A stretch of DNA of 64,000 nt, taken from assembly GCA_001466705.2 (NCBI GenBank), contig LATX02000198.1:1-64000 (forward strand), in the 5' to 3' direction. Position numbers and translations under genes: made by a program. How positions within the stretch are numbered: the first letter of the stretch is position 1; every line of letters starts with the position of its first letter. Positions 44,460-57,017 of this stretch are shown here, piece after piece. The stretch comes from Moniliophthora roreri. Its lineage: Eukaryota; Basidiomycota; Agaricomycetes; Agaricales; Marasmiaceae. The notes beneath the pieces were generated by a model that was not told where the DNA came from, did not search any database, and was given only the letters and a program-made list of their open reading frames with translations.

Positions 44460-46563
44460 AACAAATGTATTCGTATATTCAGTATATATATGAGGAAATA
44501 GCATATTTCTATACCGTACGGGTGGAATGTGGTCGGTATCATTAGTCTTCGCCAGTCACAAACGACGTCCGGCAATTTCGAAGGTGGTGAAATCATTTTG
44601 ATTTTTGACGCTCACCTTCTCCCGTACAACGCCAGCTAATCTCGACAATTATCACACTCCTCCGTCAGAGAATTGAACTCTGATCCTCCACAAATATTAC
44701 TGCAAAGCGACGAATGTCCGCCGCGGATTCCTATAACTGGCGCCGGGTCTCATGATCTCACCACCACCATATATACTAGACACACCTTCAAGCTTCAAGC
44801 TTCAAGGCTTATTGGACTCGTCACTGTATAGCTCTCCTCTGAAAATCCTCTGTAATGTCAGGAATCCTCTAGAGGTACTGATTGTCGTCTCATTGAGCTG
44901 GATGAAAGGGGCTGAGGCAACTATAGATCGATGTCGAAACAGTGCGTATATGGCCTTTCCTATTCCAATTCAAAGGCGGCGGTGATTAGTGACTAGTGAC
45001 GACCGAGAAATAGTTTCAAAACTCGCTCGAATATTCGTGAAAAGCAGCGTCAGAGCGACCCTATATACACACGCCATTTTTCTTGGAGTAGTACCGGCGA
45101 GTTATTTTCCCGACTTTTCATGTACCCTGATCCGAAAAAGCAACAAGTCGAAGGGCGCTGGTTCTCCAGGCTCAGAGTCAAGAAATCGCGCAAGGGATAT
45201 CAGTGGTTTTGAACAACCAAGATGGAGTGATGGGGCCAACGGCCCTCTGTTTCTGCTCACTTTTGTCTCTTTCCCGAGGATCTACTTTTGGAGGGTTCCA
45301 TCTGGGTCTCCAGTACTTCAGAGTATACCAAGTCTCAATGACAGGCTACTACTTTTTACATCTCAGCAATGGGTTACGCGCTTAATGTGTCGTCATTATT
45401 CTCCAAAATGTTGGAAACAGCTCAATGGAGGTTAACAACGTCTCGACTGGCAATCACTGGGACGACCCTTGGAGCAGTAGAACCATGGTCCAATCACTGT
45501 TGAAGCGGCGAAGGCGAACTGACTTGAGGGTAAATTTTTCTTTACGACCTGAGGAATACTTTTCCTACATTCAATGGGAGACTAAGAAATGGAAAAGTGT
45601 GATCCTGATTTCGCAGATATATTTTTGTAAATGTAGAGTGCGTTTATATGTATACACGAGTTTGAATTCCGTTATGACCTTGAGCTCGACTTGGAGTGCC
45701 AGGGAGCGCTTGTTTCCCGCTAACCATCTTGCCCCACCACCACGCCTCTACCACATTCCCGCGAATTCTAAATATTTGATGTCTCGACTAAGCCTTCCGA
45801 GTTTCCCCTATTGCTACCTTTTCAGACCATCAGGCCCTCTCAACTAGGCGCCTGCTACGGTACGTCTCTCAGAATCTTTCTGCACCATTTCCTCGCCTGC
45901 AACTTGTATCCTAGACGGTCTCTCTGAAGGATCCCAGAGCGAATCTCTCTCTCTCATTCCTTACCGTCATGCTCATCGAACTGATTTGTCGCGAAAACGC
46001 GGCAAATCTACACAATGAGCTCTTCAAGGCTGCTTTAACTGGAGAACGCGACAAGTCGAAGGATATTAAGGAGCGTCTGGCCAAGTAGTACGTCTTTTTT
46101 TTAAAAACTGGTCTCTTTATTCTAGTGCTGAATCTGGTCATGCTTCAGTCGTGCGACGGACAGCGAAAGACTACGTTGCGAGTCGTTGGTAAAAGCCATG
46201 TTGGAGGTCAGGGAAGCTCTGTCGAAATATCGGATGTTCCTCCGGCTTGGGATTCAACCTCATTCCCTATCGCAACCGCGGCGTCCAGAAACTTCACCTC
46301 GAATCGTAGCTGTAGGGCAGTAAACCCGAGGGTCTTTACCACGGTACTATGCCACCAAACTCATGATATGAACTTTCACCCTCCTCTGGATTCATGTATC
46401 ACGCTCATGTTGTTGTAACACCATGTGTGTATCTGCGTAGTCTAGATGAAGATTTTAATAATAACACCACTCGGCCATTCAAGCTCGTGCTCAGGCTACG
46501 ATGTTCACAGACGCAGATTGCTCTAGTTCAAATGTTACGTCCAATTCCTTCCGCACGACACTC
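44460..46563. other. Intergenic region, no supported gene
   Basis: Contains a tRNA-like T-arm on the - strand (44666-44682), a short (cttcaag)3 run near 44787, and frames up to 148 aa (+, 44989-45435) without recognisable domains. A 39-codon frame near 45969-46088 ('MLIELICRENAANLHNELF') is followed by a GT-like site but cannot be extended convincingly. Confidence 0.4.
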
Positions 46564-47066
46564 AGGCTTCGTTCGGATACTCTGACGCGGCCGTTTTCTC
46601 AGCGTTTCTGTAAAATATTTCCTAAATTAGAAGTAGCGTTTCCTGCGTTTCTATGAGAGCTGCTGTCTTGTGATCGTGAAGGCGTGAACCTCCGTTGCTC
46701 ATTTTCTGTTCATGGGCACCCAGAAAACCGTAAAGCTTAAAACTGTACTCAGATCCCAGTTCATTTCTAATGCGGTCAGGGTGTACATGAATGAGTTCTT
46801 GTACCCACATTTCACTAGTAAAGAGCCGAATTGTGCCTCCAGTAAAATGGTGAAGTGTAGAGTGCCATTATGACAACGGTGATGTGAGCGAAATAGGCTA
46901 CGACAGCTGCTATAAGTCGGCGGAAGGCTATCAGCCTTGATACGGCCTCTGAGGGCATCGTGGATGTCGAATACAGGTGCTAGGACTCTCGCAAGAAACG
47001 CTAATTTAGGAAATATTTTACAGAAACGGTGAGAAACGGCCGCGTCAGAGTATCCGAACGAAGCCT
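46564..47066. mobile_element. 503 bp element with long terminal inverted repeats
   Basis: The left arm 46564-46647 ('aggcttcgttcggatactct' and on) is the reverse complement of the right arm 46990-47066, with a 6 bp indel and a few mismatches over about 77-84 bp. The interior (about 340 bp) has no transposase. The structure is that of a foldback/MITE-type element. A target-site duplication could not be assigned from the flanks ('acactc' left, 'caagtt' right). Confidence 0.75.
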
Positions 47067-48547
47067 CAAGTTCGGTCAAGGCATGCGTCAAGAGTCACTG
47101 CCGTTCGCTGTTGTTGGCGGTTGTCCTCAACTATCGGTATCGAGATCGAGGTGATATAGAAAGGATTAATCACATGCGCGTTGTAGCTGGAGGCCTATCA
47201 GTGATTCTCAGCAGCTTTTGGAGACGGGATATAGGGCTTGCCATGTACCATTCGGCGGTTGGCCAAAGACCACAACGCAGTAGAGAAGGCGACGCCACAG
47301 ATATTGCTACCGCCTTGAAGATTGCTCGCAGACCGGGTGTGTGTAGCCTGGATAGGAGACGTTGAGAACGACGAATTGCAAGTTTTTTCAGCAGAGCGGG
47401 AGCAGGCAGAAGATTTGTTCAAGAGATTTAGAGAACTTGAGCCATCGAGCTCGATATAATTTGTACTGGGTCCTAGAAAGATATCACAAGGTCTGATGTG
47501 TACGGCCTCTTGAAACTTGAAGCGGTAGTGTTCAAGCCCGAGTGCTTTGGTGACGGGCTCACCTGGATCCCCATGATCCGAATTTCAACTGGCGCTTGCT
47601 TTTGCGAAGAGCTAGATACCTTGAGCCATGTCATCACCGAACATGTCATCCCAATCCGGGACTTTTAGTGGCCAGAAAAAAAAAACATACCGTTGTTTCA
47701 TTTTCAAATACTATGGTCCCCATAGTTCTAGGGCTCAACTTTTTTTTTTGTCTTGACCGAGAGGTGAAACGTGCTTGCGTATTAGGCTCGACGAGCTCAC
47801 TGCTCACTGGGCATTCCCAAATGTGCTCTGAGATGGTTGGTTTGGGCTGGGTTGGAGGGTGTAGGATGCTGAGAGAAGCCATCGATGGGTTCTCCCATGA
47901 TCTTTGCCCCAAGAGAAGTGATGGCAGGAACCGAGTAGATCGGTCTTGTTTGTACTCAGTCACCAAACCTGATGACATCACTTTTTGCCTTTCCACAACT
48001 TTCGTCTATCTTTGCTTTTTAAAATCCCTAAGAATTGTTCTGAATACAGTTTATTATTAGCAGCTGTAATGAAGGGGCTGGGATGGAGTGCATCAAAAAT
48101 CTTAATGCGTCGCTCGGAATCAACATCCGATGGTCCATAACATTCCGTTACGCCGAGTACATTCCCTCGTTCCCCGAAAGTCCGAGAGACAATATCAGCG
48201 TCGGGGACATTCCCAGTCAGTTTAGGGTACCATGCACTCGGTCTGAGCGCAGCGCTGTACTTTAAAGATGCTCTCTGTCGACTTTCGACTCGAAAGGAGG
48301 TGCATGAAAGCCTCATTGTACGCTTGATATGGCACAAGCGATGTGTATAAACGAGTTAACAGGCACGACCACGATCATCTGACCGATCATTGGAAAAAAC
48401 TTAATCGTCATTTGAATTTGGTGCCCAAATCGTGCTCAATATTAGAGAGAGAGGATTTGAGTTGCTGGTGATAGTGAGAAAGCAGACAAAGAGCACGCTT
48501 CAGATATCTTCAGATAAAGACAAGTCGAACTCTCGGGACCGTTCGAC
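47067..48547. other. Intergenic region, possible gene remnant at left
   Basis: An 84 aa frame (47111-47365, +) followed, in another frame, by a Glu/Arg-rich stretch ending at 47458 ('AEREQAEDLFKRFRELE') may be a decayed gene, but no domain is recognised. Homopolymer runs (A11 near 47683, T10 near 47741) follow. The rest is blank. Confidence 0.35.
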
Positions 48548-49891
48548 ATGGACTCCATCTTCTCCTCCTCGACTGACGATGTACTTGACGCCGATGCTAC
48601 CAAGTTGCTGGAGACCTGGGTAGAGACTGGAATGAACGATATTCTAGAGCCAGAGAGACATCCGTCCGGGGAAACTAAAGTCGTACCGTAGGCATATCTC
48701 TCTTTTCGTCCCATGCCACGTTAAAAACCAACCATAGCTACCCATCTGCATCTTTCGATGTCTTGCAGGCCAGCACCGTACGTCGTATCACCTCTGCAAC
48801 CCCATCATTGAGTGTAGTGACTATCGACAAAGCCCGTACCACCCAGTGACTCGAGTCCAATGTCGCTCGTTTCTGAACAATCTGCACCTGGGTCAACACC
48901 AACATTACCTGCACAGCAACAACAGGACCTTCTATCGACATCGATATCCATCTCGCCCGTATTTATCGCCAATAACTCGGACTCCACAACCAGGCCACCA
49001 GTAGACATGGTCATCATGTCCAGCGACAATATGGTGTTCTACGTCGATGAGTACACCCTGTTCAACGTGTCAAACAATCGTTTCAACGGTCTTCTCCCTC
49101 TCTCAACCACAAACAAGCAACAGAGGATCCTTTTTTTACGGGAGATCATTTCATCAGAGATGCAAGTATTCCTGCAATCCATTTACAACGTTGCCAGCGT
49201 CGAGGTACCGGACCTCGGTACATTAACTCGAGGCATTGCATGGCTTGCCAAGTACGGCTTTGAAGCGAAGAACCGTATCCAGCCCGAAACATGCGTCTTT
49301 GACTACCTGCTATCGCACGCTCCCATTCAACCACTCGACGTGTATGCCTGTGCCGCAATGCATGATATCTATGCTCTCGCGGTGCAGGTTTCACCCTATA
49401 TGTTGAGAATAGGGCCACACGAGGTTACCGAAGAAATGGCCGTGAGGATAGGGTCGAAATATTTGCGGAAATATTTTGAGTTGCATTCGAGGCGTACAGA
49501 GGTGTTGAAAGGGTTGTTGATGAAGGAGCCGGACCTACACAATGTCACAAGAGATTGCGACTTTGAGAGGCAGAGGAAGTCGATATCACATTGGAATCAA
49601 GGGGTAGCACAGTTGTCGTTCATCCTAAAAGCAGGTGAGCGTAAAATCCCTTCACAACAGATCCAAGATTGCCTGGACATTCTCTAGATACCACGACAAC
49701 CGCTATTCGGGATACCCTCCTTCAAGCGACTGAAGATATCGGCTGCCCAGAGTGCCTCAGAGCGAGAGACACTCGCCTCAACACCGTTCTCCGAGAATGG
49801 TCCATGGCTAGTGTGAGTACACTCAATGATCTCTCTCTCTCTCTCCCTTTACTCTTCAAACTCACTATCCCTTTTGAAGCGAACCATATGA
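48548..49891 (+). CDS. BTB/POZ-domain protein
   Basis: The start at 48548 gives 'MDSIFSSSTDDVLDADATKL'; exon 1 ends at 48687, one short exon follows near 48768-48785, and the main exon runs from about 48828 to 49635. It is followed by 49684-49808 and a tiny last exon ending in TGA at 49889-49891, about 370 aa in all. The middle has a BTB fold pattern ('VDMVIMSSDNMVFYVDEYTL', 'RFNGLLPLS') and the helical C-terminus typical of mushroom BTB proteins ('AWLAKYGFEAKNRIQPE', 'DVYACAAMHDIYALAVQ'). Such proteins often serve as Cul3 adaptors or dimerising factors; the specific role is unknown. The junctions between 48687 and 48828 are ambiguous; the later ones are in phase. Confidence 0.7.
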
Positions 49892-52499
49892 AGCTGGAGA
49901 ACCAGGTGTTCTTACCAGAATGGCGAGTGGTACATCGCCCGACGTGCAGATAGGCCAATGAACTAGTCCATCTTGTCAATTTGCTTCTTTTCTTGGATAT
50001 TTCATGTACTGGCATCGTGGAATAAATAAAATTGTGTCTCCTATCGAGAAAAATTGAGAACAATGTGGGCCCAGATGGGTCCTGTCCAGGAGTTGGTACA
50101 CACTGAATGAACGGTCCTAGATTTCCGATCCTTCTCAGCTTCCCTCGGACCCGTTAAAAAGAAGAGGTGTATAGAGGCATGGTAGAGGATAAGCAGAGGA
50201 AGTGAAGGTACGAAAAGAGGGTCTGTCACGCCGTCAGCGTCTCCGTGAGAGCAATTGCATCACGTTCTACCAACGTTGCTCCAAAACTTTGAAAACTCCA
50301 AACTCCAGCGCCAGCATAGCCTCGCCCCAGGCGAGTCGATGCCCTCCCTCTGCTCCTCAAGTAGCCCTACTGGTGAAATATTTTCCGGCAGTCAACCTTG
50401 AAGGAACACACAAGGAACTATGTATTCTCAACCCTCGCAATCCCAACTTCATCGCTATGAAATGGGTATGACAGTCCAGAGGAACACGGTCGAACGGCGC
50501 CGACGACTATCTTTCACAAGAAAGTGAACGAGTCTGTATAGAGTCCAGAGGTGCGTTCCTCGTCTCTCGAGAACTCGCGCGCTCCTGATGGTATTCTGCC
50601 ATAGATTCCCCGTTTACTTTTGCGAAAGACTGTGCGACTGCTGTCGTGCAGCTACAGAGTGGTCTTTGCCATGGAATGCAGGACCATTATCGCTTTCGGT
50701 GATGTTGAAGACACAGGGACCGACGAAGTGATATACTTCGCTGCTACACTCGCGCGATTCGTCACCTGTCCAAGCACCTGTTTCGAACATGAATTTAGCC
50801 TCCAGTATACCTGGTAAAGCGGCCCTGAACTTCTACCAACAGAATCAAGAAACCACTCAAACGGCGCAACTTATGGCCTGGATTCATGCCGAGTGACAGA
50901 TATTCGTAGGTTACCCGAACCAGAAGCAAGCTTTGCCTCTTTTCAGATGAACAGAAGACATTTGCTGTACGAGAGGACACATGAAGCGTCGTCACCTTTG
51001 GTTTTGCAATCTGCAATTCTGGCACGGAAGACTAGGTAAGCCATTGGAAGTTGTACTGGGAACCCCAACTCACATTTATGCTGAATGGAAAGCCACATTT
51101 GTACATGATTGCTTCCTTAGCTATGTCTGATCAGGCACGTTACTGGGTCGTAGGAAAAGGAAATTTATATACCAGGTGCTACCTTATATATATCACCCAT
51201 GGTAGACTGGCAAAGGATGACGATTGCGCTGACGACTCAACGTCGTACTACGTAAGGTATACCTTGGCCTGGCGTTGAAGACGTCAGCAGGAGCAGGACC
51301 ACAGGGAGACGTCTGGTCTTTATGCCCCGTAGGCATTATGTTTTGCTGTTTCCAAGCCTGGAATACTCTGACATGAGGTGTTGTACTTGGATGGAAAAGG
51401 CTCGATCGAGCATATGAACATACAGACGCACCAATATACCCTTCGTGTTCCATCATTCATCTGTGTTGTCGAAGACTGACTAGTAGCCAGGTCAATACTC
51501 CTCCGGGTCTTCTACTTGGTTCGAACATGTGGCTGCAATGGACAAGTCGATGAACGTCGAGTTCGAGGCTCTGCATACTTAGTAATTGAAAATCGGGATT
51601 GAAAGTCCGAGGAGGATTACTCGCCATACAAGGAAAGTACCGTTGGTTCTTGTTCCGGGATAATGATTAAATCAGATGTACGGAGTCAAGCTAATAAAAA
51701 AGAAGTTTAGAGGGAATGGTGGGAACCGCGGCAAAACAACATAAGCCATCCAACTGCGCATCCAATGATTCATGAACTGATGCCCATTTTCGGGGAACAG
51801 AATGTTGCGTTTTTTAACAAGATCCCGTCCTCCCTGTACGTGCGTGCATAGTGCCGAATTCAACCCGACTTGCAGGGCTCTGATGCTTTCCTCTCCTGGT
51901 CAGAAGGACAGGTACAATGTAAATTGTCTCTGACCTTATCTCAGTGTCTACATGCCTCAATCTTGGACATAGCAAATTGTATGTCTCCAAAATTGCGCCC
52001 ACTCGGAGCGTGCGCCGCACCGACCACACCGCGTGGCCTCGAATGTAGGAATTGGAACACGAGCTTCTCGCTCGGAATGCTGTCCTTCGGACTGTGTTGT
52101 CTACGCCAGGCCCTCTCGATGCTATCGTGATACCCAACAGCAGGAAAATGTATTCGAACTAAAGAAATAGGCAACATGACTAACTTGAAGCATCGATACA
52201 CACTCCAGTAGAAAAAGGCATCTTCTCCCGTACACTTGAAACCGTAGTACGGCGCTTCACCAAAGGCTGTCACCCAAACCTATGTCGGTATGATGTTCGT
52301 CGCTGGGGACAGGATTTCCCATTCATTTCGGACAGCATAGGTGGGTAAAGTACATACAACTCTGTTATCCTCCTGGCCGTCCGCCCTTCAGGTGATGCAC
52401 CATCTCTGATTAGCTGTTGTCTTATATCCCCGGAATCACGTTTTCCTGAGCTTTTCCTAGTGGCAGCGCATAAAGATAGTCAACAATTCTGCATACGAG
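49892..52499. other. Intergenic region with possible gene remnants
   Basis: Only short frames. On the - strand 51941-52273 is open for 110 aa ('VTAFGEAPYYGF' region) and may be the far end of the broken HET-like gene to the right, but I cannot link it by splice sites. 49960-51900 shows nothing I can support. Confidence 0.35.
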
Positions 52500-54137
52500 C
52501 TACATTGAATGTGTTCCATCGCCACTAACAGACTTGATAGTCTCTCCGGTTATAACAAGAGCCAAAGCATTCGGGTCCATGGCTTGAGCACCTCTGTCAA
52601 TGGGCCTGGATATCAGCGCCGAGTCCCGCTGCAGAGGGATCTGCCTCGTCCTGATGGCCAACGCAGCTGACAAGACACCTCTCCCGAGTCTGTAGAGACG
52701 ACATTGAAGGCCCGAGGTAATATTACACCAAAACCATGTCACTCTACTTCATTCTCTGCAAGAACAAAGCCACCAAGCTTAACATGTAGACGAGAAGTAT
52801 CGCAAGTAGCCTCTTCCTAGCCCATGTAAGCCGTTTGTGGACAGCCGGTAATAGATCCGGGTACCCAGCGGAATGGCGCAATACTCAGCGATCGCTCGGA
52901 CCACAACACGCCAATCGGGAACTCTGTTCTGGATTGGAAGCAAGAACAATCGAGGAGAGATCTTTGCCTAGCATACAGACCAGAACATCTTCAACTTTAC
53001 CAGTGGACCGATGGTCTATAGCAGAGTAGATAACTCGGAACGGAGACCAGCCTTCGCGCAGTTTTACCCATGGTTCGAACGGATGAGGTCTGTGGCCCGA
53101 GTTCCAGCATAACCCCTTTGTTGAGCAGGAAGTATCGCTCCTCAGCCTGAAGCTTGGTTCTGCGTCCATCCAGACTTCGCAATGCTTTCCTATCCCGATC
53201 GTACTTCTCATACAAGAAGGGATCGTCGTGCATCTGGAAGTATAGTTTAACTGCGCCTCGAGCTTCACCAGCTAGTGTCGCTTCCTGTAACGTCCATACA
53301 CGCTTTACCCAGCCACTGCAGAGGATGCGCAAGCCCAGCTACAAAAAACGACGTGGTAGCAGATTCGACGATCTTCAGTTCCCTATCGAGGATCAGCACT
53401 CCAACCGCCTCATGGAAAGTCTTTCCCAGAAGCCGGATAGCTTGCTTGCGGTAGACCCTCGCGTTTGGATCGACGGGTATGTAAAGTGTATCCATCCAAA
53501 AAGCAATTGGTAAAGTAGATGACACAGATATGGGATCATGTACATGGTACAGATGGATTGCATAATCCCGTAAACGTCAAAGTTGGCATCGAGGATGCAC
53601 GTTTGACTTTGCGTTCCCGAGTCCATCAGTCCCTATCAAGAAAGTGGATTAGTGGATGCAGGGGTGCAAAACAGCAGAAAACTTACAGCCGTCTTCCAAT
53701 ACTACTCGGAATCCTCATTCTTCTGTGATAACCAGCTTCGGAACCTTGTTCTCAGCCAACGCGGCGACCAGCACATTGGTCTCCACCCCTACAGAGTCAC
53801 AATTGCATTCGTCCTCCGCGCGCCTAGTCTGATAGGTCGTCTCGTCCGCCTGATAGGCATTACAGATTACGTCTCCACACCTTGGAATGGTTTCGAATCT
53901 TCGGACGAGGGAGAAGAGAGGCAAATGCAAGGTCTTCAGGTGCTAGGAGGTCAGGCTCACTCTCGCACCAATCCTGTTCCTCAAGTTTATCTTGTGCAAG
54001 ATCAGGGAGTTGATCCATTCCTTCACTGTTACGCCCGCTCTAATCAAGACTCTTCGAGACCCTGTCCCGACCCCACCCTTTCTCTTGCGTTTTAGTGAAT
54101 CCCAGCATGTAGATATGCAATAGTAAGTGAAGACCAA
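52500..54137 (-). pseudogene. HET-like (heterokaryon incompatibility) gene, broken
   Basis: The - strand carries ordered pieces of a mushroom-type HET-domain protein in three frames. They are 'TDGLGNAKSNVHPRCQL' (about 53630-53580), then 'LPIAFWMDTLYIPVD' and 'VGVLILDREL' (53510-53370), then 'SGWVKRVWTLQEATLAGEA' (53310-53250), then 'PFRVIYSAIDHRSTGKVED' (53050-52960). A TGA at 53577-53579 splits the first two pieces; relatives have Arg there, so CGA-to-TGA is likely. Frameshifts lie near 53340 and near 53060. Upstream, 53930-53715 ('RAEDECNCDSVGVETNVLV') fits the N-terminal part. Intact HET proteins trigger self/non-self cell death at hyphal fusion; this copy cannot be translated whole. Confidence 0.75.
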
Positions 54138-55310
54138 TTATGCGAACCACGGTCTCAGGGAATGAAGTGCACGACATTCGGCGTATGTGTATTTGAACAT
54201 CGGGGTGCTGTCGTCAACGAGTTCTTCGGACAGCATCAAGTATGAGTGACGGGCGACCGTCAGAATGCGTTCTATAAGCACTGTATCGCCTGCACGACCC
54301 GTCTTGATGGCAGCTTTGAACCATCATTCTGACAGACCATTGAGCCCCGCCGTCGAAACTAATCCGTTGTCGATAACGAACTCGGTGGCGACATCAATCT
54401 CGAGTCCACACAAATTTGACACTTTCTCGAGAGTCACGCTTGCAAGAATGCGACTTTATCTGAAGCAGTGATCGGGTGACCGTCCGAACGCGAAAAGATT
54501 GGTGGTCGCACACGTCTCTTGTCATTTTCGAGGATTCCGTCTAGGCTCATACCATGGTGGCAGGTGCCTGGAGGACATAGATATGACAATGCTTTGCGTG
54601 TACGATCCGACCGTAGCACTCTGGATATGTCCAGAAATTTTTGCCGTCAAATGAATCTGACGCACAGACGTGTTGGACTGCGAACGGTGTAGACTCTGGG
54701 CGAGGGGGTATGTCCGGGGATGCATGGTCAGGGAGGCGAACGTGGTTGGTGCTTCAAGTGGAAGTTTTGGGAATGCTGGCGATGAAGTCCTGATTTCCGC
54801 GCGTCCGCGCTGGGTTCAGGGTGCTTTGTGGCCTTTCCACCATCGTCTGTCTGCTCTGAGTGGTGAGGAAAATACTCTATCTGTCTTCAAATAGGCGCAC
54901 TTGTAGTTCATTTGGTTCTGCAGCTTTGGGCCTTTCGAAACAATATCCCATATTCTCAGTCAAAGTTTTCGATGAAAGTCTTGCAAATTATTCGTGCCAG
55001 GAAATCATTCTGGAAGAAATTCTGGATACTGAAAGTAGTAAACGTGGGTAGACATGTGAGATCCATGAGGTTGTGGTGGCCACTAGTTGGGGTTATGGTG
55101 AGAGCGTGCCAGCTGCTGCTTGGACGCGCTACCTGCGCGATCTAAATATGTATATTTTTGGATCTTACAGTTCCCATGCTGTTCTGTCTGGATACCTTTT
55201 GTAGCAAAATGCCTCGGTCGAAAGCACGAAAACATATAACAATCTATTATCACTTGAATCCAACGTATATAACGAGCATTAAATGTAGTAAAGCATCCTA
55301 GCATTATGCA
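54138..55310. other. Region upstream of the HET relic; decayed frame on minus strand
   Basis: The - strand from about 54440 to 54140 is open except for one TGA ('DVATEFVIDNGLVSTAGLN', later 'DTVLIERILTVARHSYLML') and could be the N-terminal part of the HET-like relic. 54640-55310 holds nothing I can support. Confidence 0.35.
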
Positions 55311-57017
55311 TTATCCGGTCATCGCTTGAGGCTGTTTCTCCCTCGTCCGCGCATCTACAGGCTTGTTCGATGGAGCGAGTGATATTCCACCTAGCTTGCC
55401 CTGGAGCTCCTCGGTTTCTTTCTCCGCCTTCGCAACAGAACTCTCCACCTGTGCTTCCCGGACAAGACCTTCCAATTCAGCCTGCAACTCGTCCTCATCA
55501 ATGGTATCGTGAGCCCCAACAGCCACATCACCACCAATTCGGATCGCGTCATCCACTTCTTTCGCATCGGCATTAGCTTCGGCCATCGCTTCCATGGTTT
55601 TCTCGATGGACTCTCGTTGCAGTGAGGGATGTGAGAGTATATTTCGAAGGGTTGCTGTCGAGCTACTGTAGGCATTGACGATCTGAAATGGGGATACAAA
55701 TGAGATTTAGTCGATACCCGAAAGGGACCCATTACCTCAATGTCACCAGCAGCCGCTTCCACTTGTATCAGGGTGCCCTCGAGATTCTCCAATGCACCAA
55801 GTCGCTTCTTCAGGAGGTCTTCGAGCTGATGTCGGGAACGTAGATAGCTCACGGCCAGTTCCTTCCGTTTGTGTCGTACAGCTTCTGAAGCCTTGGATGT
55901 ACATCTATGAGTAGGGTCAGGTCAGGGCGTCATGTTTGCAGTAATAGAAAGCACGAAAAACCAACTCTTCGATCTTACTCTGGATATTCAGAGTTTGTCG
56001 TCGTAGATTGTCAACTGCCGACTTGAGCTCGATGATCCCGCGGTCTACAGAGGTGATCTGTCGAGTTCGTTCGGAGAGACCATACTCCTCTATGAATTTG
56101 ACCACCTAGTTAATGTCATTAGTGAGTGCAGAAGAGGGTCGGAGAAGCACTCACGTCTTTGTCGACCACGACGATACCTTTGTCCCTTTCCAAGTACCGC
56201 AACATCACCTTCATATCCAACTCACTCATCAAGTCACCGTCTTGACCTTCACTGGACTTCCTACAAGACAGACATCTCCCAAACTCCCTTCGGAAACTCT
56301 CGAACGTGTATAATGCATCTCCCGGTCCGACCCCTGCCTTGTCTCTTTGCCTTTCTATTATATTCTGTCCAGCTTGCTCAACCAGGTTTAGTGCGACATA
56401 ATCCCCGAATAAAGTTTGTTTCGAAGGACGACTGGACGATGAAAACGTGCTCGTGATAGAACTTGTAATGCTATCCTCGCCAACGACGCCGACTTGTTCC
56501 AGCGCCCACCATAGAGGTTTCGCAACTGCATAGGAGAGAATGAATGAAGGTACGGCCGTGACGTAGGAGAAAGCGGATCTCGAGGCGTGAAGGGAGTTTG
56601 GCATTGATAGGAAGGTTGCCAGAGGCATTATTGTCGGAAGCGATGAGTTGGACGACGAAGGTAATTGCAGTTCAGCCTTTACTATGACAGTTAAGCAAAA
56701 CCATATAAAAACAAGCGAAGGAGACGCAAAAGAATTTTCAGAGAAAGACTCACGATGACTGCACTGAAACCGATTGGTTTCCCTACACCCTCCACCCTCA
56801 GATTCTCGATTAAACTCGACCCATAATGCAGCACGAGCGTATCCTGTTGCTCACAGAGATACCGCTCGAGCGTTCGTCGCCACCACTCTACGTTGGACTG
56901 GTAAGATGCAGGATTGGAATGTTTCTGTCGTGAAAAGTCGGAATAGAGGGCTTGAAGACGTGACCGGGATGCAGAAGCATAAGTAGGAGACTGGAGCAAA
57001 GATTTAGAGGCTGTCAT
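55311..57017 (-). CDS. CHMP7-like ESCRT-III protein (Snf7 family)
   Basis: Five exons, 57017-56754, 56676-56155, 56105-55962, 55891-55736 and 55682-55311, all joined in phase 0 with GT-AG introns, give 485 aa. The N-terminal 260 residues form the winged-helix-like part of CHMP7-type proteins ('WWRRTLERYLCEQQDTLVLH', 'MLRYLERDKGIVVVDKDV'). The C-terminal half is a Snf7 domain of long helices ('DNLRRQTLNIQSKIEEL', 'LRSRHQLEDLLKKRLGALEN', 'IVNAYSSSTATLRNIL'), ending with an acidic MIT-binding-like helix ('DEDELQAELEGLVREA'). CHMP7 recruits ESCRT-III to the nuclear envelope for sealing and quality control. The acceptor of exon 4 (55891) was chosen because it alone keeps the helix frame. Confidence 0.85.

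Noticed and set aside
44989..45435. 148 aa frame as a gene
   Set aside because: It starts without promoter context, has no domain, and competing frames of similar length overlap it.
49830..49850. (CT)n microsatellite
   Set aside because: A short pyrimidine run inside the last intron of the BTB gene, ordinary for intron 3' ends.
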